This document shows, in pieces, positions 1 through 9,166 of a stretch of DNA of 64,000 bases. How positions within the stretch are numbered: position 1 is the first letter of the stretch; every line of letters begins with the position of its first letter. The notes beneath the pieces are model-generated. The model saw only the letters and a list, made by a program, of their open reading frames with translations, was not told the DNA's origin and made no database searches. The position numbers and the translations under genes were made by a program. This DNA comes from Chloroflexota bacterium (GTDB lineage Bacteria > Chloroflexota > Anaerolineae > Aggregatilineales > Phototrophicaceae): the NCBI GenBank assembly GCA_009841405.1, contig VXLV01000032.1, forward strand, positions 1 through 64,000, written 5' to 3'.

Positions 1-88
1 GGGGTGCGTTGTCGAATTATTGGCGCGTTTGGCCTTTGGCTAGATTATTCCGCCAAAAAATTCCGGCCTAAACCAAACGGCGGGCCGC

Positions 89-122
89 GGGGGGGGGGGG
101 GCCATTCCCCCCCCCCCCCCCC
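89..122. other. G13-CCATT-C16 homopolymer inverted repeat near the window/contig edge, probable assembly or sequencing artefact
   Basis: Direct read: run of G at 89-101, CCATT-type spacer, run of C at 107-122. Confidence 0.7.
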
Positions 123-296
123 GTCGACAGCATACGCGCTAGGGGCGGAAGGCTTGAAAGTGTGGATGGTATCATGATACGTTCTCGCTGGGTTTGCCAG
201 TTTATGCGCCAAGTATAGATGATGTGACTCATAAACGCAAGATTGTTGCCTGCAAGGATAGGCGCTGTTGTGGCTGGCGGACTTTGGATGGGGATG

Positions 297-381
297 CGGG
301 CGAGCGAATGGCTCGCCCGTACGGCGTCGTGTTATGGGGCGAAGCGGTTGATGGGCGACTCAAAGGGTCGCCCCTACGAGT
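297..381. repeat. REP-like palindromic units (gggcgagc..gctcgccc and gggcgac..gtcgccc)
   Basis: Two short hairpins ending in 'cgcccgtac'/'cgcccctac'; a related copy lies at about 8943-8975. Confidence 0.6.
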
Positions 382-484
382 TTCGACGGTGATGGCGACT
401 CTGTGGTGAATTATCCTTGAGCGACGCGGCGAGAATGCGTATCATGCGCTCTGTTTTGGAGTTGCCGGGCGGACGCGCTGTTTC

Positions 485-1408
485 GTGATTGAGCTGATCC
501 ACATCTTCATCGACAACTTGCTGCCGGTGCTGGCGATTGCGGGCGTAGGCTTGTATTTGCGGCGGCGCTTTGACGTCAGCCCGGTGATGACATCGCGCAT
601 GATGTTCCACGTCTTTTCACCGGCGCTGGCATTCAACGCGCTGTATACGCGCGATATCAGCGGCGGGGATTTCTTGCGCATGTACGGCGGCACGGTGGCG
701 CTGGCGCTGACGGTGGCGTGCATCGCTTTCCTGGCGCTGCGCTGGGGGAAGCTCAAAGCGAATGAGCGTGCGGCGGCGCTGGTCGCGACCTTTGTCTTCA
801 ACGGCGGCAACTTCGGCATCTCGATCGTCAGCTTCGCCTTTGGCGCCGAGGCGCTGAGTTACGCGGTCATCGCCTACGTGGCGGGCTCGACCACGGCCTA
901 TACGCTGGGCGTTTATATTTCGTCCAAGGGCAAGGCGTCCATGCTGCAATCGCTGCGCAGCATTTTGCGCACGCCGTCGGTTTACGCGCTGGCGCTGGCC
1001 TTCGGGCTCAAGGCGCTGGGCATCAACGAGCTGCCGCCGGCGCTGAGCCGCACATCGCAGCTGCTGGCGGATGCTTCTATCCCGCTGATGCTGGTGCTTC
1101 TGGGCTTGCAGCTGGGCGGGCTGGGCAAGCCGAGCGGCTGGAAGTTGGTCTTTTCCGCCAGCGCGATTCGCCTGCTGCTGGCGCCGCTGCTGGCGGTGTT
1201 CTTCGCTTCGCTATTTGGCCTGGAAGGCGGGGCGCGCTTTGCCTTCATATTGCAGGCGGGCATGCCGACCGCGGTGATGACCATCGTGCTGGCTCACGAA
1301 TTCGGCACGGACCAGGATTTGGCGCTCAACCTGATCATGGCTACGACTTTGATCAGCCCGATCACGCTGTCGCTGCTGATCTACCTGCTGCAGCATGGGC
1401 TTATCTGA
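485..1408 (+). CDS. AEC (auxin efflux carrier) family permease
   Basis: Multi-TM ORF with AEC-like N-terminus 'IFIDNLLPVLAIAGVGLYLRRRF..VSPV' and 'AGMPTAVMTIVLAHEFGTD'; GTG start. Confidence 0.8.
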   Translation: MIELIHIFIDNLLPVLAIAGVGLYLRRRFDVSPVMTSRMMFHVFSPALAFNALYTRDISGGDFLRMYGGTVALALTVACIAFLALRWGKLKANERAAALVATFVFNGGNFGISIVSFAFGAEALSYAVIAYVAGSTTAYTLGVYISSKGKASMLQSLRSILRTPSVYALALAFGLKALGINELPPALSRTSQLLADASIPLMLVLLGLQLGGLGKPSGWKLVFSASAIRLLLAPLLAVFFASLFGLEGGARFAFILQAGMPTAVMTIVLAHEFGTDQDLALNLIMATTLISPITLSLLIYLLQHGLI

Positions 1409-1503
1409 AGCGGCCGGGCGCGGCCAAGTATAGCAGAGCTATCACTTTCCGGGCTTGCCGCAGGCTACTATAATCGCGTGGGCGGAAGCGGCGAGGAGTC
1501 CCA

Positions 1504-2598
1504 TTGCCAAGCCACAAACTTGTTGAAGCGGTCCCGCTGGGCCGGCCATCCAGACAGCTGCGCATCCTGCGCGTGGGCTGGCACGATACGCGCGCGCTGA
1601 TTCGCGAATTTCGGCGTCCCTTGCTGATCTTCCTGCTCGCGGTATTCGTCGGCGGCTACATATACATGAAGCTCAACAACGACTTCTCGGACAATACGCC
1701 GCTGGACTATGTCGACATGCCGTATATCATGCTGGCGCTGATGGTGCTGGAAGCCTCGATAGAAGTGCCGGACGAGCCGTACTTGATCATATTTTGGTAC
1801 ATTCAGCCGCTGTTGGCGGTGTATATCGTGGGGCGGGGCGCGGCAGATTTCCTGCGGCTCTTCATCAACCGCGAGGAAAGGCGCAGCGCCTGGGAGGCAG
1901 CGGTGGCATCTACATTCAAGCGGCACATAATCGTGGTCGGCATCGGCCACACGGGCATGCGGATCGCGCGTGAGCTGACGCAGATGGGCTTTGAGGTGGT
2001 GGCGGTCGACCTGGGCGTTAGCAAGGAAGCGCATGAAGCTTTGCACGATATTGACGTGCCCTTGATCGCCGGCGACGGGCGGCAGGCGCAAGCGCTGGAG
2101 GCGGCCGGGCTCAGCCGGGCGACGGCGGTGGTGGTCGCTACATCGGACGATCACGCCAATCTTGAAGTCACGATGCGCGTGCGCGATATGAATCCGGATG
2201 TGCGCGTGGTGACGCGTATGTGGGATCGTCAGCTGGCGCAGCAGATCGAGCGCTTCTTCCAGGTTGAGGTTTTGAGCGCGTCCGATTTGGCGGCGCCGGC
2301 CTTCGCGGGCGCGGCGGTTGGCGCGGAGATTACGCAGAACTTGCATATCGCGGGCATGGAATACAGCATGATCCGCCTGGTCGTCCGTGATGGCTCCTTC
2401 ATGGACGGGCAGGCTGTGGGCGCGATCCAGAACCGCGAGGGCGTGGATATCGTCCTGTTGCACCAGGGGGAGGGCCATTCGCCCGATGTTCACCCCGGCG
2501 GCGAGGTTGTGGTGCGGGCCGGCGATACGCTGGTGCTCTTCGCCCACCATGACCGCATCACCGAGATCCTCGGACGCAACGAGAGCGGGGGCCGCTAG
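1504..2598 (+). CDS. K+ channel-like membrane protein with TrkA-N (RCK) and TrkA-C domains
   Basis: Two N-terminal TM segments followed by the Rossmann motif 'HIIVVGIGHTGMRIARELTQMGFEVVAVD'; TTG start after GAGGAG. Confidence 0.8.
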   Translation: MPSHKLVEAVPLGRPSRQLRILRVGWHDTRALIREFRRPLLIFLLAVFVGGYIYMKLNNDFSDNTPLDYVDMPYIMLALMVLEASIEVPDEPYLIIFWYIQPLLAVYIVGRGAADFLRLFINREERRSAWEAAVASTFKRHIIVVGIGHTGMRIARELTQMGFEVVAVDLGVSKEAHEALHDIDVPLIAGDGRQAQALEAAGLSRATAVVVATSDDHANLEVTMRVRDMNPDVRVVTRMWDRQLAQQIERFFQVEVLSASDLAAPAFAGAAVGAEITQNLHIAGMEYSMIRLVVRDGSFMDGQAVGAIQNREGVDIVLLHQGEGHSPDVHPGGEVVVRAGDTLVLFAHHDRITEILGRNESGGR

Positions 2599-2653
2599 CA
2601 CTTCGGCGGAAGTGAACGCAATCGAATTGTGTACGTGTCGTCTCAAGAAGCTA

Positions 2654-2832
2654 AGCATTTACCACTGAGGAAAGAGAGGATACACAGAGGGCGCAGAGGA
2701 TTTTGAATTGCTTTGTTCCTGCCGCAGCAAAGGCAGCCATCTATGAAATGTAATGTTCGCCGGCATATGATCACTAGATTGCTTTACTCGGTGTCCTCTG
2801 TGTATCCTCTGTGCTCTCTGTGGTGAGCATTT
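2654..2832. repeat. Imperfect inverted repeat of the CACAGAG-type intergenic element
   Basis: gaggatacacagagg (2676-2690) is perfectly inverted at 2795-2809 (cctctgtgtatcctc), with longer imperfect arms. Confidence 0.7.
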
Positions 2833-2859
2833 GCTTGACTCACTTAGACTTACAGAGAT

Positions 2860-5800
2860 TCATCTGCGCCGGGGAAAGCGCGTCAGGATGGTGATCGGCT
2901 CCGGCACCTTGATGCGTTCGCTGAGCGACAGTCGTCCCAGGTTGGTGGTTTTGGCGCGGGCGGCGCCGGCGTAAAGCGCGAGTTGCGCGCCCACTTTGCG
3001 GAAGCCAATTTCCATCAGCGCCTGCCCGACCTGGTAGCCTTCCGAGTCGATATTGCAGCTGGTGACCTTGCCGACGACGCGTCCGCGCGGGCTGACGATC
3101 GGGTCGCCGTAATGCGCCGGGCGCGCGCCGCGATTGTCCATGCGGAAGCGGCTGACCTGGAATTTGCGCCCCGCTTCGTTCGCGATGAAGGCGGCCTTGC
3201 CGATGAAGAAAGGTTTGTAGAGTTTCACGTAAGCGCCAAAGCCCGCTTCGGCGGGATTCATGTTGAGCTCGCCAGCCAGCTCCTGGCCGTATAGCGGCAG
3301 TCCCGCTTCGGTGCGCAGGCTGTCGCGGGCGGCCAAGCCGCAGGGCGTGGCGCCGGCGTCAAGCAGCGCCTGGAAGAGCGCCGCCGCTTGATCGGGATGC
3401 GCGAAGAGCTCGTAGGCGACGCGTTCCCCGGTATAGCCGGTGCGCGAGACGATGAGGTCGAAGCCGCCAAGCGCAACCTGCGTCACGCCCGCCCAACTCA
3501 GCCGCTTGACGCGCGCTTTGTCCTCAGCGCTGCCATCCAGGGCGAGCAAGCAGTCGCGGCTCTTCGGGCCCTGGAGCGCGATATCGACGCGCTGTTCAGC
3601 GCCAGATTGGCGCAGGCGCAAATCGCGCAACTGGAAGCGGTCCGTGCCGGAGAGACGCCGTCCCGGCTGGCGCTTATCGATCATCGCCTCGCCCTTGATG
3701 AGAGCCTGCAGCCACTGCCAATTCTTGTCGTTGTTGGAGGCGTTGACGACCAGCAAGAAGCGCTCCTGCGCCAGCCGGTAAATCATCAGGTCATCAAGCG
3801 GGATGCCGTCGACGTCAAGCAAGAAGGAGTAATGCGAGCTGCCGACCTTCAGGCGCTTGACATCGTTGGTCGTCGCCTGGTCGAGGAAGTCAGCGGCCCC
3901 GCGTCCCTGGATGTCGAATACGCCCATGTGCGCGACGTCAAAGATGCCGGCGCCGCTGCGGACGGCGCTGTGCTCGTCGCTGACCGAGCGATACCAGAGC
4001 GGCATGTCGTAGCCGGCGAAGGGCGCCATCTTCGCGCCCAGTTCCAGGTGCAGCGCATGCAAGGGCGTCTCCCGCAGCATGTCAACCGCCGCGATTGCGG
4101 GCTCGAATTGGGGCAGGTCCGCGGCTGGCGTAAGCGGATACAACGCGCCGCTCATGCCGATGCTATAGGTCTTGTCGGAGTAACCCGCGCTTTCGGCAAG
4201 CATTTCCGGTTCGCCTTCGCCGAGGATGCGCACGGTAACGGGACCTGGCGCCTTGGCGTGCGCGTCCGCGTCATCGAACAGGATGAAACCGTCACTGAGC
4301 GCGCGCAGCCAGGCGACAGCGCGATCGGCCCAGCCGGCCAAGGTCAGGTGGAACTCGCTCGCGGAGCGCCGCTCGACGCTGCCGCTGGCCATTGCGGCGC
4401 CGTCTTTTTCCAGTACGCGGGTCGGCTGGCGCTCGCCGTCGTTTAGCGCGGCGACATCGCTGGACAGGGCGATCTGCAAGAAGTCCGCGGGGGCATTTCC
4501 GCTCACGCTGATATCGAGGCAGCGCTCGGCAGCGTCCGCATCCAGCTGGTAGAAGTGAGGATAGTCGTCGACCGCGGCGTCGGTGTCAATGCCGAGTTGG
4601 GCGGATAGGGCGCGGGAGCGGCGTTGCGCATGTTGCAGAACATCAAAGTCGACTTTGGCCCGCGCCAGGGGGCGCACGCGGCCGGTCAGGCTGAAGGGCG
4701 TGCAGGCTTTCAGAACGTCCGCGATGATATCGCCGAGCGCGCCGATTTGGCTTTCGCTGATGCCGCGCTGCGTGAGCCAGGTAGCGCCAAGCCGGATGCC
4801 GCTGGGGCGCAGCGCCGATGTATCGCCGGGGATCGTTTGCCGATTGACGACGATGCCGGCCAGATCGAGGATGCGCGCGGCCATGTCGCCGCTCAAGGGC
4901 GTGCCGTCGGCGCCGACAATCGACTTGCAATCGAGCAGCAGCAGATGCGTGTTCGTTCCGCCGTAGGGCACGCGGAAGCCGCGCTCGGCCAGTTTGGCGG
5001 CGAGCGCTTCGGCATTGACTAGAGTCTGCGCTTGCAAGTCGCGAAATTGCTCAGTCGCGGCCAGGCGCAGCGCGACCGCCAGACCCGCCATCGCGTTGAT
5101 GTGCGGTCCGCCTTGTTCGCCAGGGAAGACGGCGCGGTCCAGCTTGCGCGCCAGGTCGCGCCGGTGTGTGATGAGCACGGCGCCGCGCGGTCCGTTCAGC
5201 GTTTTGTGGCTGGTGAAGCTGACGACATCAGCGATGCCGACCGGGTTGGGGTAGACGCCGGCGGCGATCAGCCCGGCGACGTGGGCGACATCAGCCAGCA
5301 GGCAAGCGCCGACCGCGTCGGCGATTTTGCGATATGCGTCCCAGTCGGCGGCGTAGGGATAACTGCTGTAGCCGCCGATAATCAGGCGCGGCTTATGCTC
5401 CAGCGCCAGTTGCATCATCTGCTCGTAGTCGAGTTTTTCGCTATCGGGGTTGATGCCGTAGCTGACGATTTTGTAGTTGAGGCCGCTGCGGTTGACCGGG
5501 CTGCCGTGGGTCAGGTGGCCGCCCATGATCAGGTCCATGCCCATGACCGTGTCGCCGACATCAAGCAGGGCGGAGTACACGGCATTGTTGGCGGGCGCGC
5601 CCGAAAGCGGCTGGACGTTGACGTAGAGATCGTCAGCGCGGTAGCCGTTGCCCTGGAAGAGCTTGGCCGCGCGCCGCCGCGCCAGCGATTCCAGAATGTT
5701 GGCGTACTCCGTGCCCTTGTAATAGCGTTGATCGGCATTGCGGCGGAATTCCGGCAGTCGGTGGTCGTAATCAAGAATCTGCGCTTGTGTCATCCGGCGC

Positions 5801-6003
5801 GAGTTATCCAGCGGATAGCCCTCCGCGTAGAGGTTGTGGAAAGGCGAGGCGAGGGCATTGCGCACGGCCGCTGGCACGGTACTTTCTGACGGGATTAGAA
5901 TGAGCTTGTCTTGCTGGCGGGCGGTCTCGTGGCGGATGAGCTCGGCCACTTCAGGATCAAGCGCGTCAATGCAGTCGCGGAAGAGGAAATCGGTATTGGT
6001 CAT
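2860..6003 (-). CDS. glyA-gcvT: Fusion protein: serine hydroxymethyltransferase (N-term) + uncharacterised linker domain + glycine cleavage T-protein/aminomethyltransferase (C-term)
   Basis: SHMT PLP-lysine region 'VSFTSHKTLNGPRGAV'; GcvT 'ETPLHALHLELGAKMAPFAGYDMPLWY', 'TTNDVKRL', 'SRTGYTGE'; single uninterrupted 1047-aa ORF. Confidence 0.92.
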   Translation of the reverse strand: MTNTDFLFRDCIDALDPEVAELIRHETARQQDKLILIPSESTVPAAVRNALASPFHNLYAEGYPLDNSRRMTQAQILDYDHRLPEFRRNADQRYYKGTEYANILESLARRRAAKLFQGNGYRADDLYVNVQPLSGAPANNAVYSALLDVGDTVMGMDLIMGGHLTHGSPVNRSGLNYKIVSYGINPDSEKLDYEQMMQLALEHKPRLIIGGYSSYPYAADWDAYRKIADAVGACLLADVAHVAGLIAAGVYPNPVGIADVVSFTSHKTLNGPRGAVLITHRRDLARKLDRAVFPGEQGGPHINAMAGLAVALRLAATEQFRDLQAQTLVNAEALAAKLAERGFRVPYGGTNTHLLLLDCKSIVGADGTPLSGDMAARILDLAGIVVNRQTIPGDTSALRPSGIRLGATWLTQRGISESQIGALGDIIADVLKACTPFSLTGRVRPLARAKVDFDVLQHAQRRSRALSAQLGIDTDAAVDDYPHFYQLDADAAERCLDISVSGNAPADFLQIALSSDVAALNDGERQPTRVLEKDGAAMASGSVERRSASEFHLTLAGWADRAVAWLRALSDGFILFDDADAHAKAPGPVTVRILGEGEPEMLAESAGYSDKTYSIGMSGALYPLTPAADLPQFEPAIAAVDMLRETPLHALHLELGAKMAPFAGYDMPLWYRSVSDEHSAVRSGAGIFDVAHMGVFDIQGRGAADFLDQATTNDVKRLKVGSSHYSFLLDVDGIPLDDLMIYRLAQERFLLVVNASNNDKNWQWLQALIKGEAMIDKRQPGRRLSGTDRFQLRDLRLRQSGAEQRVDIALQGPKSRDCLLALDGSAEDKARVKRLSWAGVTQVALGGFDLIVSRTGYTGERVAYELFAHPDQAAALFQALLDAGATPCGLAARDSLRTEAGLPLYGQELAGELNMNPAEAGFGAYVKLYKPFFIGKAAFIANEAGRKFQVSRFRMDNRGARPAHYGDPIVSPRGRVVGKVTSCNIDSEGYQVGQALMEIGFRKVGAQLALYAGAARAKTTNLGRLSLSERIKVPEPITILTRFPRRR

Positions 6004-6078
6004 GCGGATGGCGGTCTCATTGGTTCAATGGGCGATAGTTAAGTATATCGAAATCAAGACGCTAATTCTATGCGGCGT

Positions 6079-7326
6079 TTAGCGCCAGGACCGCAGCAAA
6101 GCCTGTCGCCGCGAGAAGTCGCAACTGCCGTCTCGGACGCACTCGAAAATCTCCTGCGCCACGAATGCGCCGACTGCGCTGCTTAGCGCCGGGCCGTAGT
6201 GCCCGGTTTCGCCCCATAGATGCCATTCAACCAGTTCCGGGCCCAGGGCCGTTTCCGTCGCGCGGTAGTAGTTCCTCTCCGCAATGAGCTGCAAGAATTC
6301 ATGAAATGGGGACTGGAGACCGGCATGGTAGGATCTAAGCAAACTGCGCTTCGGCAGATGAACGGCCAGAAAATGCGCGCCGGTTGCGGCGACATCGGCG
6401 GCCATTGCGTCGACAATGGCGATGCCCAGGATTACGCGCTCGCTTTCTCGGCTGAAGTCTTCCGGCTCGCCTGCGCGTTGGCGCCAGGCGTCGTAGAGCA
6501 AGACCAGCAGTCGGCTATCGCTCCACCATTTGTCGAGAATTCGGCGCCTGTCATAATAGAACTCGTACTTGGCCAGCGGGTGGTTTTCGAAATCACGATA
6601 TATGTTCATCAGCGATTCAGGCGGTACTACGGGCTGGTTTATCAATTCTAGTTCGCCGTCCGTCAGAATGAAGCGCGGTTTCGCCAGCGGAATGCCGGTG
6701 TTTGCATTGGTAAGGACGCGAAACAAATTGACATTTCGATGGAGGTTCTCTGACTGAACGCCGAAAATGACAATGTCCGGCGAGTAAGCCCGGGCGTTGT
6801 GCTGCCAGCGCAGATACGATTGCCCCATGCCGAAAGCCTCAACGCCGAAGTTCAAAACTTCCGCTGGCAGTCCCGATTCATTCAGCATCCGCTCGAGCTG
6901 CAATCCCCAGCTGTCTTCATCGGAAACGTCCACATCGGCAACGAAGGAATCGCCAATCAAGGCGATGCGCAGGACATCGGAGGCAAGGCTCGTGTCATAG
7001 TCCTGCAGCGCTCGCATGCCTGCCGTTTGCGTCGTAAATCTGCCATTCATCAGGACTGAATGCGCTCGGTAGCGCCAGCCAAGCGCCTCGTCGTAAATGA
7101 GTTTTGCGCTGTCGCCGTGATCAAGATAACGTTGAAGCGATGCCTCGACGTGGGCGAGGTTGATGTGGCCCGGTCGCAGCCGATAGCCCGCGAGCAGACC
7201 GTCGCCGTCGCGGTCGCCAAATGCGCGAAGTCCCAATTCAATTGCGATCACAGTTGCGAGGAATGAACAGAGAATAATTGACGCGGATGCAGCAAGGCGT
7301 CTTCGCCGGGAGGTCGCGGGAGTCAT
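6079..7326 (-). CDS. SGNH/GDSL hydrolase family protein, membrane-anchored
   Basis: N-terminal TM; 'LRIALIGDSFVADVDVSDEDSWGLQLERML' = GDSx block. Confidence 0.75.
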   Translation of the reverse strand: MTPATSRRRRLAASASIILCSFLATVIAIELGLRAFGDRDGDGLLAGYRLRPGHINLAHVEASLQRYLDHGDSAKLIYDEALGWRYRAHSVLMNGRFTTQTAGMRALQDYDTSLASDVLRIALIGDSFVADVDVSDEDSWGLQLERMLNESGLPAEVLNFGVEAFGMGQSYLRWQHNARAYSPDIVIFGVQSENLHRNVNLFRVLTNANTGIPLAKPRFILTDGELELINQPVVPPESLMNIYRDFENHPLAKYEFYYDRRRILDKWWSDSRLLVLLYDAWRQRAGEPEDFSRESERVILGIAIVDAMAADVAATGAHFLAVHLPKRSLLRSYHAGLQSPFHEFLQLIAERNYYRATETALGPELVEWHLWGETGHYGPALSSAVGAFVAQEIFECVRDGSCDFSRRQALLRSWR

Positions 7327-7490
7327 TGGGGATCCTGATCATGCGCTCAGCGTCTGCGACGACAATACTATCACAGTGAAGCGGCTGAATCTACGATTGC
7401 GAAATCGAGTCCAAGTTTGGCGACGTCAGCGCAATATCCCGCTTAAGTTGTCAGAGCGCGGCTGATTGCAGGTTTCCTCACAGTTGCGCG

Positions 7491-8744
7491 TCAGTCATCG
7501 GAGAGTTCGTCGTCGAATGTGAACGCCGCCTGATCGTCGAAGCGAGCGGTGGCGCAAGCGCCGCTCTGCAGGCAGGCCAGGACTTCCCGCGCGACCGTCT
7601 CGGCCAGCAGCGCGTGTAATTCCGGTCCGTAGTGCTTGGTGGCGCTAAAGAATTCGTCGTTGGCGTGGTCGGGATGCAAGCTGTCTTCGAAAGGGATGTA
7701 GTTGTAAGTTTCGCGGCTGTACTCGAGCAGGAATTGGAAAGGCGCCGCGATACCATTGTAGCGCCAAACCAGATGCGCTTGCAGGGGCAGGTGCAGCACG
7801 ATAAAGGCAGCGTCGGATTGCTGGACATCGCGGGCAAAGGCGTCGACGATCGCTTTGCCGAGCTGCCCGCCTTCGCTGTCGCTGCCGTAGACGTTTGGGC
7901 TCGTGCTGTCGTCTTGTTTCAGCGCTTCATAGAGCAAGCTGGCGAGCCTGCTCCCGGCCCACCAGTTGGCGGCGACATAGCGGCTGCGGTAGTAGTGCTC
8001 GTGGGCTGCCAGGGGTTGCGCGGCGAAGTTCTCAAAGGCGGCGATTAGCTGCTGAGGCGGCATTGTGGGCGAGTTCAACAGGTGCAGCCCGTCGGCGGCG
8101 AGCGCGAAACGGGGTTTGGAAAAGGGCGGGCCGTTAATGTTCATCAATTGACGGAAGACGTTGAGATTGCGTTTGAGGTTGTCCGGCTGCAAGCCGAATA
8201 TCACGAGGTCGGGCGCGAAGGTTTTGCCCTGATGCAGCCAGCGCAGATAGGCTTGGTCCATGCCATAAGCGCCGGCGCCGAAGTTCAACACTTCCGCGCG
8301 GACGCCGGCGGCAGCCAATACCCGTTCAAGCAGGTAGCTCCAGGTCTCATCATCGCTGACGTCATCGCCGGCGGTGAAGGAATCGCCAAAGAGCGCAATG
8401 CGCAGGTGATCCGGCGGCGGCGATTGACTGTATTCGCGCCGCGCGCGGATGCCGACGCCATTCACGGTGAAGTCGCCGTACTGCCGAATGGCATGCGGCC
8501 GGTAGGTCCAGCCGAGGCGCTCGTCATAGATGACGGTCGACCATTCCTCCAGATCCAGGTAGTCCTGGACGGGAGCGCGTAGTTTTTCCAGCGGCAAGAC
8601 ATAAGGTTCCAGGGTGAAGCCCAGGAATGAGAACTGGCCGTCAGCGTCGGTATGCCCGGCAATGCGGATGAAAGCTTCCAGCACGCCGAGCGTGAGCAAA
8701 ATGGCGGCGCAGGCGATGAGCAGATTCGTGGCGATTCTACGCAG
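7491..8744 (-). CDS. SGNH/GDSL hydrolase family protein, paralogue of the 6079-7326 gene
   Basis: 'LRIALFGDSFTAGDDVSDDETWSYLLERVL' closely matches the neighbour; ORF track starts at 8699, but an in-frame CTG at 8744 follows AGGAG. Confidence 0.72.
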   Translation of the reverse strand: MRRIATNLLIACAAILLTLGVLEAFIRIAGHTDADGQFSFLGFTLEPYVLPLEKLRAPVQDYLDLEEWSTVIYDERLGWTYRPHAIRQYGDFTVNGVGIRARREYSQSPPPDHLRIALFGDSFTAGDDVSDDETWSYLLERVLAAAGVRAEVLNFGAGAYGMDQAYLRWLHQGKTFAPDLVIFGLQPDNLKRNLNVFRQLMNINGPPFSKPRFALAADGLHLLNSPTMPPQQLIAAFENFAAQPLAAHEHYYRSRYVAANWWAGSRLASLLYEALKQDDSTSPNVYGSDSEGGQLGKAIVDAFARDVQQSDAAFIVLHLPLQAHLVWRYNGIAAPFQFLLEYSRETYNYIPFEDSLHPDHANDEFFSATKHYGPELHALLAETVAREVLACLQSGACATARFDDQAAFTFDDELSDD

Positions 8745-8942
8745 CGTATTCTCCTTCTAAGCCAGGGTGGACCATTTGGGCGGTTCGCTGCTTCAATCCG
8801 GCCTATTAATATTATCCCAATGTCGCTATTGGCGCAGGTTGGGGCGTGCCATTGGATGAGGAGACGCGCAGGAGAATCAAACACAGAGATCGAAAGAGTA
8901 AACGCAACCAAATCGCGCGATCGTGGCCGAAAAACTGCGAGA

Positions 8943-8976
8943 TTGGCGGGCGAGCCAATGGCTCGCCCCTACTCGC
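8943..8976. repeat. REP-like palindrome ggcgagccaatggctcgcccctac
   Basis: gggcgagcc/ggctcgccc hairpin, same family as 297-381. Confidence 0.6.
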
Positions 8977-9058
8977 GCTAGGTTCCGACAAGACGGCCCG
9001 ACGTTCGTGATACCAGGAATGAGGCGGAGGTTATCGCTGCCCGGGTCAAACTGCGGCT

Positions 9059-9087
9059 TTGACAATCCGCTTGCGCGCCTATAAAAT
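9059..9087 (+). promoter_or_regulatory. Sigma-70-type promoter TTGACA-N17-TAAAAT for the EF-G-like gene
   Basis: Direct read, consensus -35 and near-consensus -10 with 17-nt spacing. Confidence 0.6.
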
Positions 9088-9166
9088 CCTCGCCAGAGTC
9101 GGCTCCATTTGAGTCGGATTTTGTACGCGCGCCCATGGCAGGCGCTGATTGGGAGGCGACCCCCAC

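Noticed and set aside
1468-2658. 396-aa minus-strand ORF opposite the TrkA-like gene
   Set aside because: Low-complexity His/Arg-rich antisense translation of a well-supported plus-strand gene; a high-GC shadow ORF
3388-5889. Long plus-strand ORFs (3388..4446, 5032..5889) opposite glyA-gcvT
   Set aside because: Antisense of a strongly conserved enzyme; no family-like motifs
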